A DNA stretch of 64,000 nt. It comes from Deltaproteobacteria bacterium. Its GTDB lineage: Bacteria > Desulfobacterota > Binatia > UTPRO1. Below are positions 31,311 to 39,747 of this stretch, piece after piece; position 1 is the first letter of the stretch; each line of letters begins with the position of its first letter. The stretch is from assembly GCA_020848745.1 (NCBI GenBank), contig JADLHM010000056.1, forward strand, positions 62,001 to 126,000. The letters run 5' to 3'. The notes under the pieces are model-generated. The model did no database searches. It had not been told where the DNA came from and worked only from the letters and a program-made list of their open reading frames with translations. The position numbers and the translations under genes are program-made.

Positions 31311-34255
31311 GCGACTACTGGCGAAGTCTCGGCGGGCGCGAGGGCTCGTCCGAGTTCGAGGCGAGCCGGCATCGCGAGTTTCCGCAAGGCGCGGCCGATG
31401 CGCCGGACGGCATCAGCCGGCGCGCCATGCTCGGACTCATGGGCGCAACGCTGTCGCTCTCCGGGCTGGCGGCGTGCCGCCGTCCGGTCGAGAAGATCGT
31501 CCCGTACGTCCAGGCGCCGGAGGACATGTTGCCCGGGATCCCGCTCCGGTACGCCACGACGATGCCTTTCCGCGGCAACGCGCTCGGGCTCCTCGTCGTC
31601 AGCAACGACGGTCGTCCGACGAAGGTCGAAGGCAACGAGCTCCACCCGGCCACGCGCGGCGCCTCGAACGTCTGGGCGCAGAATGCGATCTACGATCTCT
31701 ACGATCCCGATCGGGCGCGCGGAGTGCTGCAGGGCGGCGCGCCGAAGGCCTGGAAGGACTTCGTCGACTACTGGGCCGCGCTCGACGCGAAGCTCGTGAC
31801 CGACGGCGGTGACGGCTTCGCGATCGTGTACGAGCCGTCGACGTCGCCGACCGAGGCCCGCCTCCTCGAGCGCGTCCGGGGCCGCTTCCCACACGCGCGC
31901 ATCTTCGGGTGGACCCCGCTCGCCGACGAGAATCGCGCCGCGGGTCTCCGGGTCGCGACGGGCGCCGAAGTCGCGCCCGTCTATCAGCTCGATCGGGCGC
32001 GCGTGATCCTCGCGCTCGATGCAGATTTCCTCCTCCACGACCCCGACCAGATCCGGCTCGCGCGCGACTTCGCCGCGGGCCGCCGCGATCCGGAGGCGAT
32101 GAACCGGCTCTACGTCGCCGAGAGCACTCTCACGATCACCGGGATCGCCGCCGACCACCGGCTCGCGATGCCGAGCGGCCGCATCGTGAAACTCATGCTC
32201 GCGCTCGCGACCGAGCTCGGCGTGCGCGGCCTCGGCGGCATGGGCGTGAGCGGCTACACCGACGGCATCGACGCCGCGTGGGTGAAGGCCGTCGCGAAGG
32301 ACCTGAAGGCGAACGCCGGGCAGGGCGTCGTGCTCGTCGGCGCGCTGCAGCCGCCCGAGGTGCACGCCGTGGCCGCGGTGTTGAACGACGCGCTCGGCAA
32401 CGTCGGCAAGACGGTCTCGTACGTGTCGGCGCCGACCCTCGCGCGCGCCGCCGATCTTCAGGAGCTCGCGGGCGCGCTCGCGAACGGCGAGATCCAGACG
32501 CTGATCGTGCTCGGCGGCAATCCCGCCTACGATGCGCCGGCCGATCTCGACCTCGCGGCCAGGATCGCCAAGGTGCCGAACCGGATCCGCTTCGGGAGCC
32601 ACGTCGACGAGACGTCGGCCGTCTGCGACTGGCACGTGCCGCAGGCGCACTTCCTCGAGAGCTGGGGCGACGCGCGCGCGCTCGGCGGCCCGCTCTCGAT
32701 TGTGCAGCCGCTGATCGCGCCGCTCTTCGGAGGCCGCAGCACGATCGAGATGCTCGCGCTCTTCGAGACCGGGAAGGAGCAGAGCGGCTACGAGCTCGTG
32801 CGCGAGACCTGGAAGCCGATTCTCGGCGACGACTTCGAGCGGCGCTGGGAGCGCGTGCTCCACGACGGGGTTCTTCCCGACAGCGCGTCGAAGACGGTCG
32901 CGCCGACGACCGACACTTCGGCGATCGACAAGCTCGCAAGCGTCGGGACGCGCGAGAAGGACGGGGGGCTCGAGCTCGTGTTCCTGCCGTCGAACGTCGT
33001 GTGGGACGGGTGCGCGGCGAACAGCGCGTGGCTCCAGGAGCTTCCGGACCCGGTCTCGAAGCTCACCTGGGACAACGCCGCCCTCATGAGCAAGATCGAC
33101 GCCGACGCGCTCGGCGTCACCGACGGCGACGTGGTGACGCTCGCCGTCGACGGGCGCTCGCTCACGGCGGCGGCGTTGATCCTGCCGGGACAGGCGGCCG
33201 GCTCGGTCGGGATCGCGCTCGGCTACGGCCGGACGGCGGCGGGACGCGTCGGCAACGGCGTCGGCTTCGACGCCTACGCTCTCCGGACGATGAAGGCGCT
33301 CGGCATCGCGCGCGGGCTGACGGTCGCGAAGGCGGGCGGCCGCCACCCGCTCGCGCTCACCCACGAGCACTGGAGCACCGAGGGCCGCGACATCGTGCGC
33401 GAGGAGGACGTGGGCGGCCGCGGCCCCGCGGCCGCGGGCGGGACGCACGGGGACCACGAGGCCAGTGGCCACGGCCACGGGGCCGCGGGTGAGCATCCGC
33501 CGCTCGTGTCGCCGTGGCCCGAGCGCACGTACGAGCACGGGCCGCAGTGGGCCATGACGATCGATCTGAGCTCCTGCGTCGGCTGCAACGCGTGCGTCGT
33601 CGCCTGCCAGAGCGAGAACAACATCCCGTCCGTCGGCAAGGACCAGGTGGCGCGCGGCCGCGAGATGCACTGGATCCGGGTCGACCGCTACTTCTCCGGC
33701 CGGCCCGAGGCGCCCGGGTCGATCGTGTTCCAGCCGGTGCCGTGCATGCACTGCGAGAACGCGCCCTGCGAGCAGGTGTGCCCGGTTGCCGCCACCTCGC
33801 ACGGGGAGAGCGGGCTCAACGAGATGGTCTACAACCGCTGCATCGGCACGCGGTACTGCTCGAACAACTGCCCCTACAAGGTCCGCCGCTTCAACTTCTA
33901 CAATTTCACCAAGGACACGCCCGAGACGCTGCAGATGGCGTACAACCCCGACGTCACCGTGCGGGCCCGCGGCATCATGGAGAAGTGCTCGTACTGCGTG
34001 CAGCGCCTCTCGCGCGCCGAGCGCGACGCGAAGCTCGCGAACCGTTCGCTCCAGGACGGCGACGCGCGGACGGCGTGCCAGCAGGCGTGCCCCGCGGAGG
34101 CGATCCAGTTCGGCGACATGCGCGATCCGGAGAGCAAGGTCGCCGCCTCGAAGGCGTCGCCGCGGCGCTACGACCTCCTGTCCGAGCTCAACACCAAGCC
34201 GCGCACCTCGTATCTCTCGCGTCTGCGCAATCCGAACCCGGAGCTCTCGACATGA
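31307..34255 (+). CDS. actB: Alternative complex III subunit ActB (molybdopterin-like/iron-sulfur fusion)
   Basis: This 982-residue protein has a twin-arginine signal (SRRAMLGLMG near residue 45). The first 750 residues form a molybdopterin-oxidoreductase-like domain, which in ACIII has lost its cofactor. A His/Gly linker (GTHGDHEASGHGHG) leads to the ferredoxin-like B2 domain. Four Cys groups are visible there: CVGCNACVVAC, CMHCENAPCEQVCP, CIGTRYCSNNCP, and CSYC plus CQQACP. Family knowledge says they bind three [4Fe-4S] and one [3Fe-4S] cluster. The subunit passes electrons from the ActC quinol site to the hemes of ActA. Confidence 0.95.
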   Translation: MSDYWRSLGGREGSSEFEASRHREFPQGAADAPDGISRRAMLGLMGATLSLSGLAACRRPVEKIVPYVQAPEDMLPGIPLRYATTMPFRGNALGLLVVSNDGRPTKVEGNELHPATRGASNVWAQNAIYDLYDPDRARGVLQGGAPKAWKDFVDYWAALDAKLVTDGGDGFAIVYEPSTSPTEARLLERVRGRFPHARIFGWTPLADENRAAGLRVATGAEVAPVYQLDRARVILALDADFLLHDPDQIRLARDFAAGRRDPEAMNRLYVAESTLTITGIAADHRLAMPSGRIVKLMLALATELGVRGLGGMGVSGYTDGIDAAWVKAVAKDLKANAGQGVVLVGALQPPEVHAVAAVLNDALGNVGKTVSYVSAPTLARAADLQELAGALANGEIQTLIVLGGNPAYDAPADLDLAARIAKVPNRIRFGSHVDETSAVCDWHVPQAHFLESWGDARALGGPLSIVQPLIAPLFGGRSTIEMLALFETGKEQSGYELVRETWKPILGDDFERRWERVLHDGVLPDSASKTVAPTTDTSAIDKLASVGTREKDGGLELVFLPSNVVWDGCAANSAWLQELPDPVSKLTWDNAALMSKIDADALGVTDGDVVTLAVDGRSLTAAALILPGQAAGSVGIALGYGRTAAGRVGNGVGFDAYALRTMKALGIARGLTVAKAGGRHPLALTHEHWSTEGRDIVREEDVGGRGPAAAGGTHGDHEASGHGHGAAGEHPPLVSPWPERTYEHGPQWAMTIDLSSCVGCNACVVACQSENNIPSVGKDQVARGREMHWIRVDRYFSGRPEAPGSIVFQPVPCMHCENAPCEQVCPVAATSHGESGLNEMVYNRCIGTRYCSNNCPYKVRRFNFYNFTKDTPETLQMAYNPDVTVRARGIMEKCSYCVQRLSRAERDAKLANRSLQDGDARTACQQACPAEAIQFGDMRDPESKVAASKASPRRYDLLSELNTKPRTSYLSRLRNPNPELST

Positions 34256-34848
34256 GCCGCTCGCGCGCGAGAGCGGTCGTCGGGTCCGTGGTCGCGGTGC
34301 TCGCCGCGCTCGCCTTGCAGGGGTGCATGCGCGGCTGCAGCTCGAGCGAGCCGCCGGTGCTGATCAACTTCAGCATGTTCAATCAGCCGAAGTACAAGGC
34401 GCAGGCGAAGAGCGACTTCTTCTACGACGGCAAGACGATGCGGCAGCCCGTCGCCGGGACGATCGCGCGCGGACACCTCCACGAGGATCCGGCGCTCGCG
34501 ACCGGCATGGACGCCGAGGGGCAGCCGCTTGCGACGTCGCCGGTGGCGGTCGACGCCGCGCTCCTCGCGCGCGGCGCCGACCGCTACGGCATCTACTGCC
34601 AGCCGTGCCACGACGAGCGCGGCGAAGGGAAGGGCGTGCTCGCGGAGCGCGCCAAGGTCCCGACCGCGAACCTCCTTGCCCAGCGCGTCCGGGAGCTCCC
34701 GGACGGCGCCATCTTCGACACGGTCACCAACGGCAAGGGCTTGATGGCGGGCTACCGGTATCCGATCACGGCGTCCGATCGCTGGGCGATCATCGCGTAC
34801 GTCCGCGACATGCAGAAGAAGAACGCGGAGATGGAGGCCGCGAGATGA
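34252..34848 (+). CDS. actE: Alternative complex III subunit ActE (monoheme cytochrome c lipoprotein)
   Basis: The 198-residue product starts at ATG 34252 in a four-base overlap with actB. A lipoprotein signal (VLAALALQGCM) anchors a cytochrome c domain with CQPCH and the distal Met in GLMAGYRYPI. The N-terminal mature part contains MFNQPKYKAQAKSDFF, a motif usual in ActE. It is the probable electron exit of the complex towards the oxidase. Confidence 0.9.
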   Translation: MSRSRARAVVGSVVAVLAALALQGCMRGCSSSEPPVLINFSMFNQPKYKAQAKSDFFYDGKTMRQPVAGTIARGHLHEDPALATGMDAEGQPLATSPVAVDAALLARGADRYGIYCQPCHDERGEGKGVLAERAKVPTANLLAQRVRELPDGAIFDTVTNGKGLMAGYRYPITASDRWAIIAYVRDMQKKNAEMEAAR

Positions 34849-36674
34849 AGCCGCGCCTCCTGATCGCGGCGGCGATCGTCGTGCTGCTCGGCCTTGGCGG
34901 CGCGGTGCGCGTCTACCTCGCGCTCGAGAACCAGGCCTATCACCCGCCGGTGCGCTCGACGAGCGTCGAGTCGGGGGTGCCGCGCGAGCAGGCGCTCGAG
35001 GACATCGCCAAGGACCACGAGGCCAAGGCCAAAGCCAAGAAGTACGAGCCGCCGACCTATCGCACGCTGCCGCTCGTCAGCAGCCGGGTGGCGGTCTGGG
35101 TGGTGGCGCAGCTCCATCTCATGTTCGCGGCGTTCGTGCTCGCCGTGCCGATGTTCGCGTTCATCATCGAGCTCATCGGCTACTTCAACGGCGACAAACG
35201 CTACGACCGCCTCGCCTACGAGTTCACGAAGCTGCTTTCGACGTCGTTCTCCTTCACGGCGAGCTTCGGCGGGTTCCTGACCTTCCTCCTCATCATGCTG
35301 TACCCCGCCTTCACGAACTACCTGATGGAGATCTTCTCCTGGACGTTCTTCCCCTACGTCGCGCTGTTCTTCGCGGAGGCCGGATTCCTCTACAGCTACT
35401 ACTACGGCTGGGGAAAGTTTCATCCGCTGGTGCACCTGTTCCTTGGCCTCGGAATCAACGTCGTCGGAACGCTGATCATGTTCATCGCCGACTCGTGGGC
35501 CTCGTTCATGATGACCCCGGGCGGCGTCTCGGACGCCGGCGCGCTCATCGACCCGTGGGCGGCCCTGGACAACTTCACGTGGATGCCGATCAACATCCAC
35601 CGGTTCATCGGCAACATCGCCTTCGGCGGCTCGGTGGCCGCGGCCTACGCCGCCTGGAAGTTCCTCGGCGCCAAGACCGACGAGGAACGCGCCCACTACG
35701 ACTGGATGGGCTACATGGGGAACTTCGTCGCGATCAGCGCGTTCCTCCCGCTGCCCTTCGCCGGCTACTACCTGGCGCGCGAGATCTACGGGTACAACCA
35801 GGCGCTCGGCATCATGATGATGGGCGGCGCCTTCTCGTGGCTGTTCATCATCCAGGCCGTCCTGATCGGCAACCTCTTCCTCGCCGCGAACTACTATCTC
35901 TGGCTCGGGATGGGCCGGATCGAGGGGACGCAGAGCTATCAGCGTTACGTGAAGTACCTGCTCGCCGCGATTGCCGTGTGCTTCGCGGTGTGGGCGACGC
36001 CGCGCTCGATCCTGGCGTCCGTGAGCGAGATCAAGGCCATGGGCGGTACGCTGCATCCGGCCCTCGGCGTGCTCGGAGTGATGTCGGCGAAGAACACGGC
36101 CGTGAACATCCTCATCCTGACGACGTACGTGAGCTTCCTCTTCTATCGCCGCACCGGGAAGCGGCCGACCGTGGCGTGGGCGGCGCTCGGCAACGCCGCG
36201 CAATTCCTGATCTTCTTCGGCGTCTCCGCCTTCGTGATCGCGCTCGGGGTCTACGGCTACTTCGTCGACGCCGCGACCCGCATCGGCCTGTCGATCCCGC
36301 AGGTGCTGTCGGTGCTGTTCGCCATGGTCGCCATGACCGTGATCGACGCGTTCCTGCTACGCGGCGCCGAGGAGACCGGCGCGACGCATTGGGGGAAGCT
36401 GCCGGCGATCTCGCAGTACGTGCTGATCTTCATCGCCGTCACCTTCACCTGGCTCATGGGCCTGATGGGCTACGTGCGGTCGGGGCTGCGCCAGCACTGG
36501 CACGTCTACGGCGTGATGCGCGATCAATCGGTCGATGCCTTCACGCCGACGCTCGGCTTCGCGACCCAGGTCATCTCGGTGATCGTCATCATCTTCTTCG
36601 CGTTGATCGCCTTCGTGTTCTGGCTTTCGAGCCTGCACGACAGGCCCGATTGGAACGGCGGAGGAGGGCACTGA
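34845..36674 (+). CDS. Cytochrome bd-like oxidase subunit I homologue (CydA-like)
   Basis: This 609-residue membrane protein has about 13 helices and a charged N-terminal extension (residues 25-80) rich in Lys/Ala. Helix I carries VVAQLHLMFAAF with His91 at the position of the high-spin heme ligand, and MPINIHRFIGNIAFGG supplies the low-spin heme His. Where CydA has GRQPW, this protein has GLRQHWHVYG. The Glu residues expected in the helix after the first loop (GGFLTFLLIMLYPAF) are missing. No CydB gene is present. It may belong to the divergent bd-related families that work with cytochromes c. It overlaps actE by four bases. Confidence 0.8.
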   Translation: MKPRLLIAAAIVVLLGLGGAVRVYLALENQAYHPPVRSTSVESGVPREQALEDIAKDHEAKAKAKKYEPPTYRTLPLVSSRVAVWVVAQLHLMFAAFVLAVPMFAFIIELIGYFNGDKRYDRLAYEFTKLLSTSFSFTASFGGFLTFLLIMLYPAFTNYLMEIFSWTFFPYVALFFAEAGFLYSYYYGWGKFHPLVHLFLGLGINVVGTLIMFIADSWASFMMTPGGVSDAGALIDPWAALDNFTWMPINIHRFIGNIAFGGSVAAAYAAWKFLGAKTDEERAHYDWMGYMGNFVAISAFLPLPFAGYYLAREIYGYNQALGIMMMGGAFSWLFIIQAVLIGNLFLAANYYLWLGMGRIEGTQSYQRYVKYLLAAIAVCFAVWATPRSILASVSEIKAMGGTLHPALGVLGVMSAKNTAVNILILTTYVSFLFYRRTGKRPTVAWAALGNAAQFLIFFGVSAFVIALGVYGYFVDAATRIGLSIPQVLSVLFAMVAMTVIDAFLLRGAEETGATHWGKLPAISQYVLIFIAVTFTWLMGLMGYVRSGLRQHWHVYGVMRDQSVDAFTPTLGFATQVISVIVIIFFALIAFVFWLSSLHDRPDWNGGGGH

Positions 36675-36675
36675 C

Positions 36676-37164
36676 GTGCGGCTGCCCGTCTCGCTGAACG
36701 TGATCATGCTCGTCGTCGGGTCGAGCCTCTTCTACACGTACGTCGGTCAGCTGGTGCCGCAGAAGCAGCTGCTGCCGCCGGCCGAGGTCGCGATCGCCGC
36801 CGACCTCACCACCGACCAGATGGTGAAGGTGGGGTTCGAGGTCGTGCAGCAGAAGGGCCTCTGCCTCACCTGCCACACGATCGGGAAGTCCGGCACCTTG
36901 CGCTACCCGGACCTCGCCGGCGTCGGCGACCGGGCCAAGACGCGCAAGCCCGGGATGGACGACCTCCACTATCTCGCCGAGTCGCTCTATCACCCCGACG
37001 CCTTCGTCGTTCCGGGCTTCAACCCCGGCATGCCGACCATCAACAAGCCGCCGATCGGCCTCACCGACAAGGAGATCCTCTGCGTCATCGCCTGGCTTCA
37101 GAGCCTCGGCGGCACGCCGTCGGTGACGATGCAGACCAAGCTTCCTGACCAGGGCCAGGGCTGA
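36676..37164 (+). CDS. Membrane-anchored monoheme cytochrome c
   Basis: From GTG 36676, after a strong GGAGGAGG site, the product has 162 residues. An N-terminal anchor (VIMLVVGSSLFYTYVG) and a cytochrome c domain with CLTCH (about residue 67) are seen. The distal Met is probably in NPGMPTINKPPIGLTD. The C terminus is Gln/Gly rich. It lies one base after the CydA-like gene and probably serves it as electron donor or acceptor. Confidence 0.88.
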   Translation: MRLPVSLNVIMLVVGSSLFYTYVGQLVPQKQLLPPAEVAIAADLTTDQMVKVGFEVVQQKGLCLTCHTIGKSGTLRYPDLAGVGDRAKTRKPGMDDLHYLAESLYHPDAFVVPGFNPGMPTINKPPIGLTDKEILCVIAWLQSLGGTPSVTMQTKLPDQGQG

Positions 37165-37167
37165 GAC

Positions 37168-37998
37168 GTGAATCTCTTCGATCTTCGGGTCATCCTCGGG
37201 ATCCTCGCGGTGATGGCGCTGCTGCGCCTCGTACGAGCGTCGCTCCTCGTGTGGATCCTCGCGTGGTGGATCGGCATGTACGTGTTCGTGAGCCGCGGCT
37301 TCGCGACGCCGGTGCCGGCCTCGGCGCAGAACATCTATCTCGGCATCGTGACCCTCGCGCTCTTCGCGTACGTGACCTCGAGCGGCGAGCGCGTCCGGTC
37401 GTTCGTCGATCCGCTGGTGACCTTCGCGGGCGACGGGCGCTACACGCTGGCGCTCGTGCCGGTGCTGCTCGCGTTGCCGGCGCTCGCCGCCTATCGCGAG
37501 TACGTGAACGCCAAGGTGCCCGTCGAGCCGCCCTTCTTCGCGCGCACCGTGCATCCCTCACCCCCGACCGAAATCACCGTGCACGACGTGAAGGTCGACA
37601 TGGTCGGCGGCGACAATCCACTCCGCCATCTCGAGCAGAGCGACCCCGAGAAGTTCAGGCAGCACGTCGAGAACGGCAAGGCGGTTTACTACGAGCACTG
37701 TTTCTTCTGTCATGCCGACGCGCTCGGCGGCGACGGCATGTACGCCCACGGCTTGAATCCGGCGCCCGCGAACTTCATCGACCAGGGCGTGCTGCCGAAC
37801 TTCCAGGAAACGTTCTTCTTCTGGCGCATCGCGAAGGGCGGGCCCGGCATGCCGGACGAGGGCGCGCCGGGCGACTCGGCGATGCCGGAGTGGGAGCGCT
37901 TCCTCAGCAACGAGGAGATGTGGGAGGTCGTCCTCTTCCTCTACGACCACACCGGGTACCGGCCGCGCGCGCGGGAAGTCCATGCCGAGGGGCACTGA
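37168..37998 (+). CDS. Membrane protein with C-terminal monoheme cytochrome c domain
   Basis: The product has 276 residues. Three N-terminal transmembrane helices (about 5-25, 28-45 and 53-70, with a fourth near 90-110) precede a periplasmic cytochrome c domain with CFFCH near residue 178 and a distal Met in GPGMPDEG or AMPEWERFL. The domain is followed by WEVVLFLYDHTGYRPR, the final helix of class I cytochromes. The fused membrane part makes it a plausible small subunit of the bd-like complex. Confidence 0.85.
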   Translation: MNLFDLRVILGILAVMALLRLVRASLLVWILAWWIGMYVFVSRGFATPVPASAQNIYLGIVTLALFAYVTSSGERVRSFVDPLVTFAGDGRYTLALVPVLLALPALAAYREYVNAKVPVEPPFFARTVHPSPPTEITVHDVKVDMVGGDNPLRHLEQSDPEKFRQHVENGKAVYYEHCFFCHADALGGDGMYAHGLNPAPANFIDQGVLPNFQETFFFWRIAKGGPGMPDEGAPGDSAMPEWERFLSNEEMWEVVLFLYDHTGYRPRAREVHAEGH

Positions 37999-37999
37999 C

Positions 38000-39718
38000 G
38001 TGAGGATCGCCGCGATCGGACTGGCGTGCGCGCTCGGCGTCGGCGTGGCGTCGGCGGACGCGTCGGCCGCTCCGGACCTCGGGAGCGACGCGCAGCGAGC
38101 GGCGGGCAAGGAGCTGTACACGCGGAACTGCGCGCAGTGCCACGGCGACAAGGGCGACGGCAACGGCGTCGCGGCGCCGCACCTCATGCCGCGCCCGCGC
38201 GACTTCACGTCGGGCAAGTTCAAGATCCGCACCACGCCGAGCGGCAAGCTTCCGACCGACGAGGATCTGAAGCACATCATCAAGGTCGGCATGCCGTACA
38301 CCTCGATGCCGGCGTGGCCTGAGTTCTCGGACGAGCAGCTGATGAGTCTCGTCTCCTACGTGAAGTCGTTCTCGCCGGACTTCGCGCGGGCCGAGAATCA
38401 GGTCGAGGGGATGACGATTCCGAAGCCGCCCGCGATGACCGCCGAGTCGGTCGCGCGCGGCAAGGCCTCGTATGCCGAGCTCGGCTGCGCGCGCTGCCAC
38501 GGCGAGCTCGGCCGCACCGACGGCGGCACCGCCCCGACGTTGAAGGACGATTTCGACCATCCGATCCTGCCGGCCGATCTCAGCCGGCCCTGGACCTTCC
38601 GCGGCGGCGCGCGGCGCGAGGACATCTTCCGCGCCATGACGACGGGCCTGAACGGCACGCCGATGCCCGCCTTCGGCGAGGCGCTCACCGAGGAGCAGCG
38701 CTGGGACATCACCGACTACATCTTCGCGCTCGGCGGATCGTCGGAGTCTCCCGACTACGCGACGCTGCTCACGGCCAAGAAGATCACCGGGGACATCGAC
38801 CTCGCCGCGGCCGACACCCTCTTCGACCAGGCCCCGGCGGCGTTCTTCCCGATCGTGGGACAGATCATGCAGCCCGGCCGGGCCTTCCATCCGGCCTCCA
38901 ACGGACTCACGGCGCGCGCCGTCTACAATGATGCGGATCTCGCGATCGAGCTCCGCTGGAACGACATGCGGGGCAACGCGAGCGGCAAGAACGCGCCGGA
39001 CCTGGCGGTTCCGCCGGAGGAGGATGCCGCAGAGCCGATGGCCGCGAAGCCCGCGGGGGCGGCCGCCGACGACGGCGGCTGGGGCGACGCCGAGGAGAAG
39101 CCCGCGGCCGGCAAGGCGGCGGACGCCGATCCGTGGGGTGATGCCGAGGCGAAGCCCGGCGACGCCGACGAGAAGGACCCCTGGGCCGAGGACGACGGCG
39201 CCACCGGAGCGGGCGACGGCGCTTCCGAGTTTTCCGACGCCGTGGCGCTCCAGTTCCCGGTGGTGCTCCCGACGTCGATCCGGAAGCCCTATTTCCTGTT
39301 CGGCGACAAGGACCACCCGGTGCACCTCTGGTTCGCCGATCTCGCCAGGAAGACGCCGTCGCTCTGGCTCGGGCACGGCAGCGACAAGATGGAGAATCTC
39401 GGCGCCCGCGACCTCGCCGTCACGAGCCGCTTCGAGAAGGGGGAATGGCGCGTCGTCTTCAAGCGCCGCCTGCGGAGCACGGGCGCGCTCTCCTTCGAGG
39501 AGCACGGCTTCGCGCCGATCGCCTTCTCGGTGTGGGACGGCGCCAGCCGCGAGCGCGGCAACAAGCGCGGCCTCACGACCTGGTGGTCGATCTACTTCGA
39601 GCCCGCGGAGAAGCCGTCGCCGGCGGGATCCATGGCGGCATCGGCGCTCGGCGTCCTCGTGCTCGAGGCCGCGTTCGTCGCCTGGGCGCGGCGCCGCAAG
39701 CGCACCGAGGCCGCATAG
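38000..39718 (+). CDS. Diheme cytochrome c fused to ethylbenzene-dehydrogenase-gamma-like heme b domain
   Basis: The GTG at 38000 gives 572 residues with a signal peptide; ATG 37982 overlaps the previous gene. Two cytochrome c domains have CAQCH (about residue 44) and CARCH (about 168). The second half is a heme-binding beta sandwich like the gamma subunit of ethylbenzene and dimethyl-sulfide dehydrogenases (VALQFPVVLP, PVHLWFADL, EWRVVFKRRL, FSVWDGASRERG). It ends in a C-terminal anchor (GVLVLEAAFVAWARRRKR). An acidic, low-complexity insert with DPWGDAE-like repeats (about residues 335-405) splits the sandwich. It extends the heme relay of the cluster. Confidence 0.88.
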   Translation: MRIAAIGLACALGVGVASADASAAPDLGSDAQRAAGKELYTRNCAQCHGDKGDGNGVAAPHLMPRPRDFTSGKFKIRTTPSGKLPTDEDLKHIIKVGMPYTSMPAWPEFSDEQLMSLVSYVKSFSPDFARAENQVEGMTIPKPPAMTAESVARGKASYAELGCARCHGELGRTDGGTAPTLKDDFDHPILPADLSRPWTFRGGARREDIFRAMTTGLNGTPMPAFGEALTEEQRWDITDYIFALGGSSESPDYATLLTAKKITGDIDLAAADTLFDQAPAAFFPIVGQIMQPGRAFHPASNGLTARAVYNDADLAIELRWNDMRGNASGKNAPDLAVPPEEDAAEPMAAKPAGAAADDGGWGDAEEKPAAGKAADADPWGDAEAKPGDADEKDPWAEDDGATGAGDGASEFSDAVALQFPVVLPTSIRKPYFLFGDKDHPVHLWFADLARKTPSLWLGHGSDKMENLGARDLAVTSRFEKGEWRVVFKRRLRSTGALSFEEHGFAPIAFSVWDGASRERGNKRGLTTWWSIYFEPAEKPSPAGSMAASALGVLVLEAAFVAWARRRKRTEAA

Positions 39719-39747
39719 CGAAATCTCGTCTCGTCTGGAGGAGCCCG

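Noticed and set aside
31307..33500. Active molybdopterin oxidoreductase
   Set aside because: The domain belongs to ActB of alternative complex III, where the cofactor is absent; the neighbouring act genes settle the assignment.
31301..33802. An 833-codon antisense frame over actB
   Set aside because: Arg/Glu/Ala-rich shadow of the well-supported ActB reading frame.
34845..36674. Canonical quinol oxidase subunit CydA
   Set aside because: GRQPW and the acidic helix are altered and cydB is missing, so only 'CydA-like' is justified.
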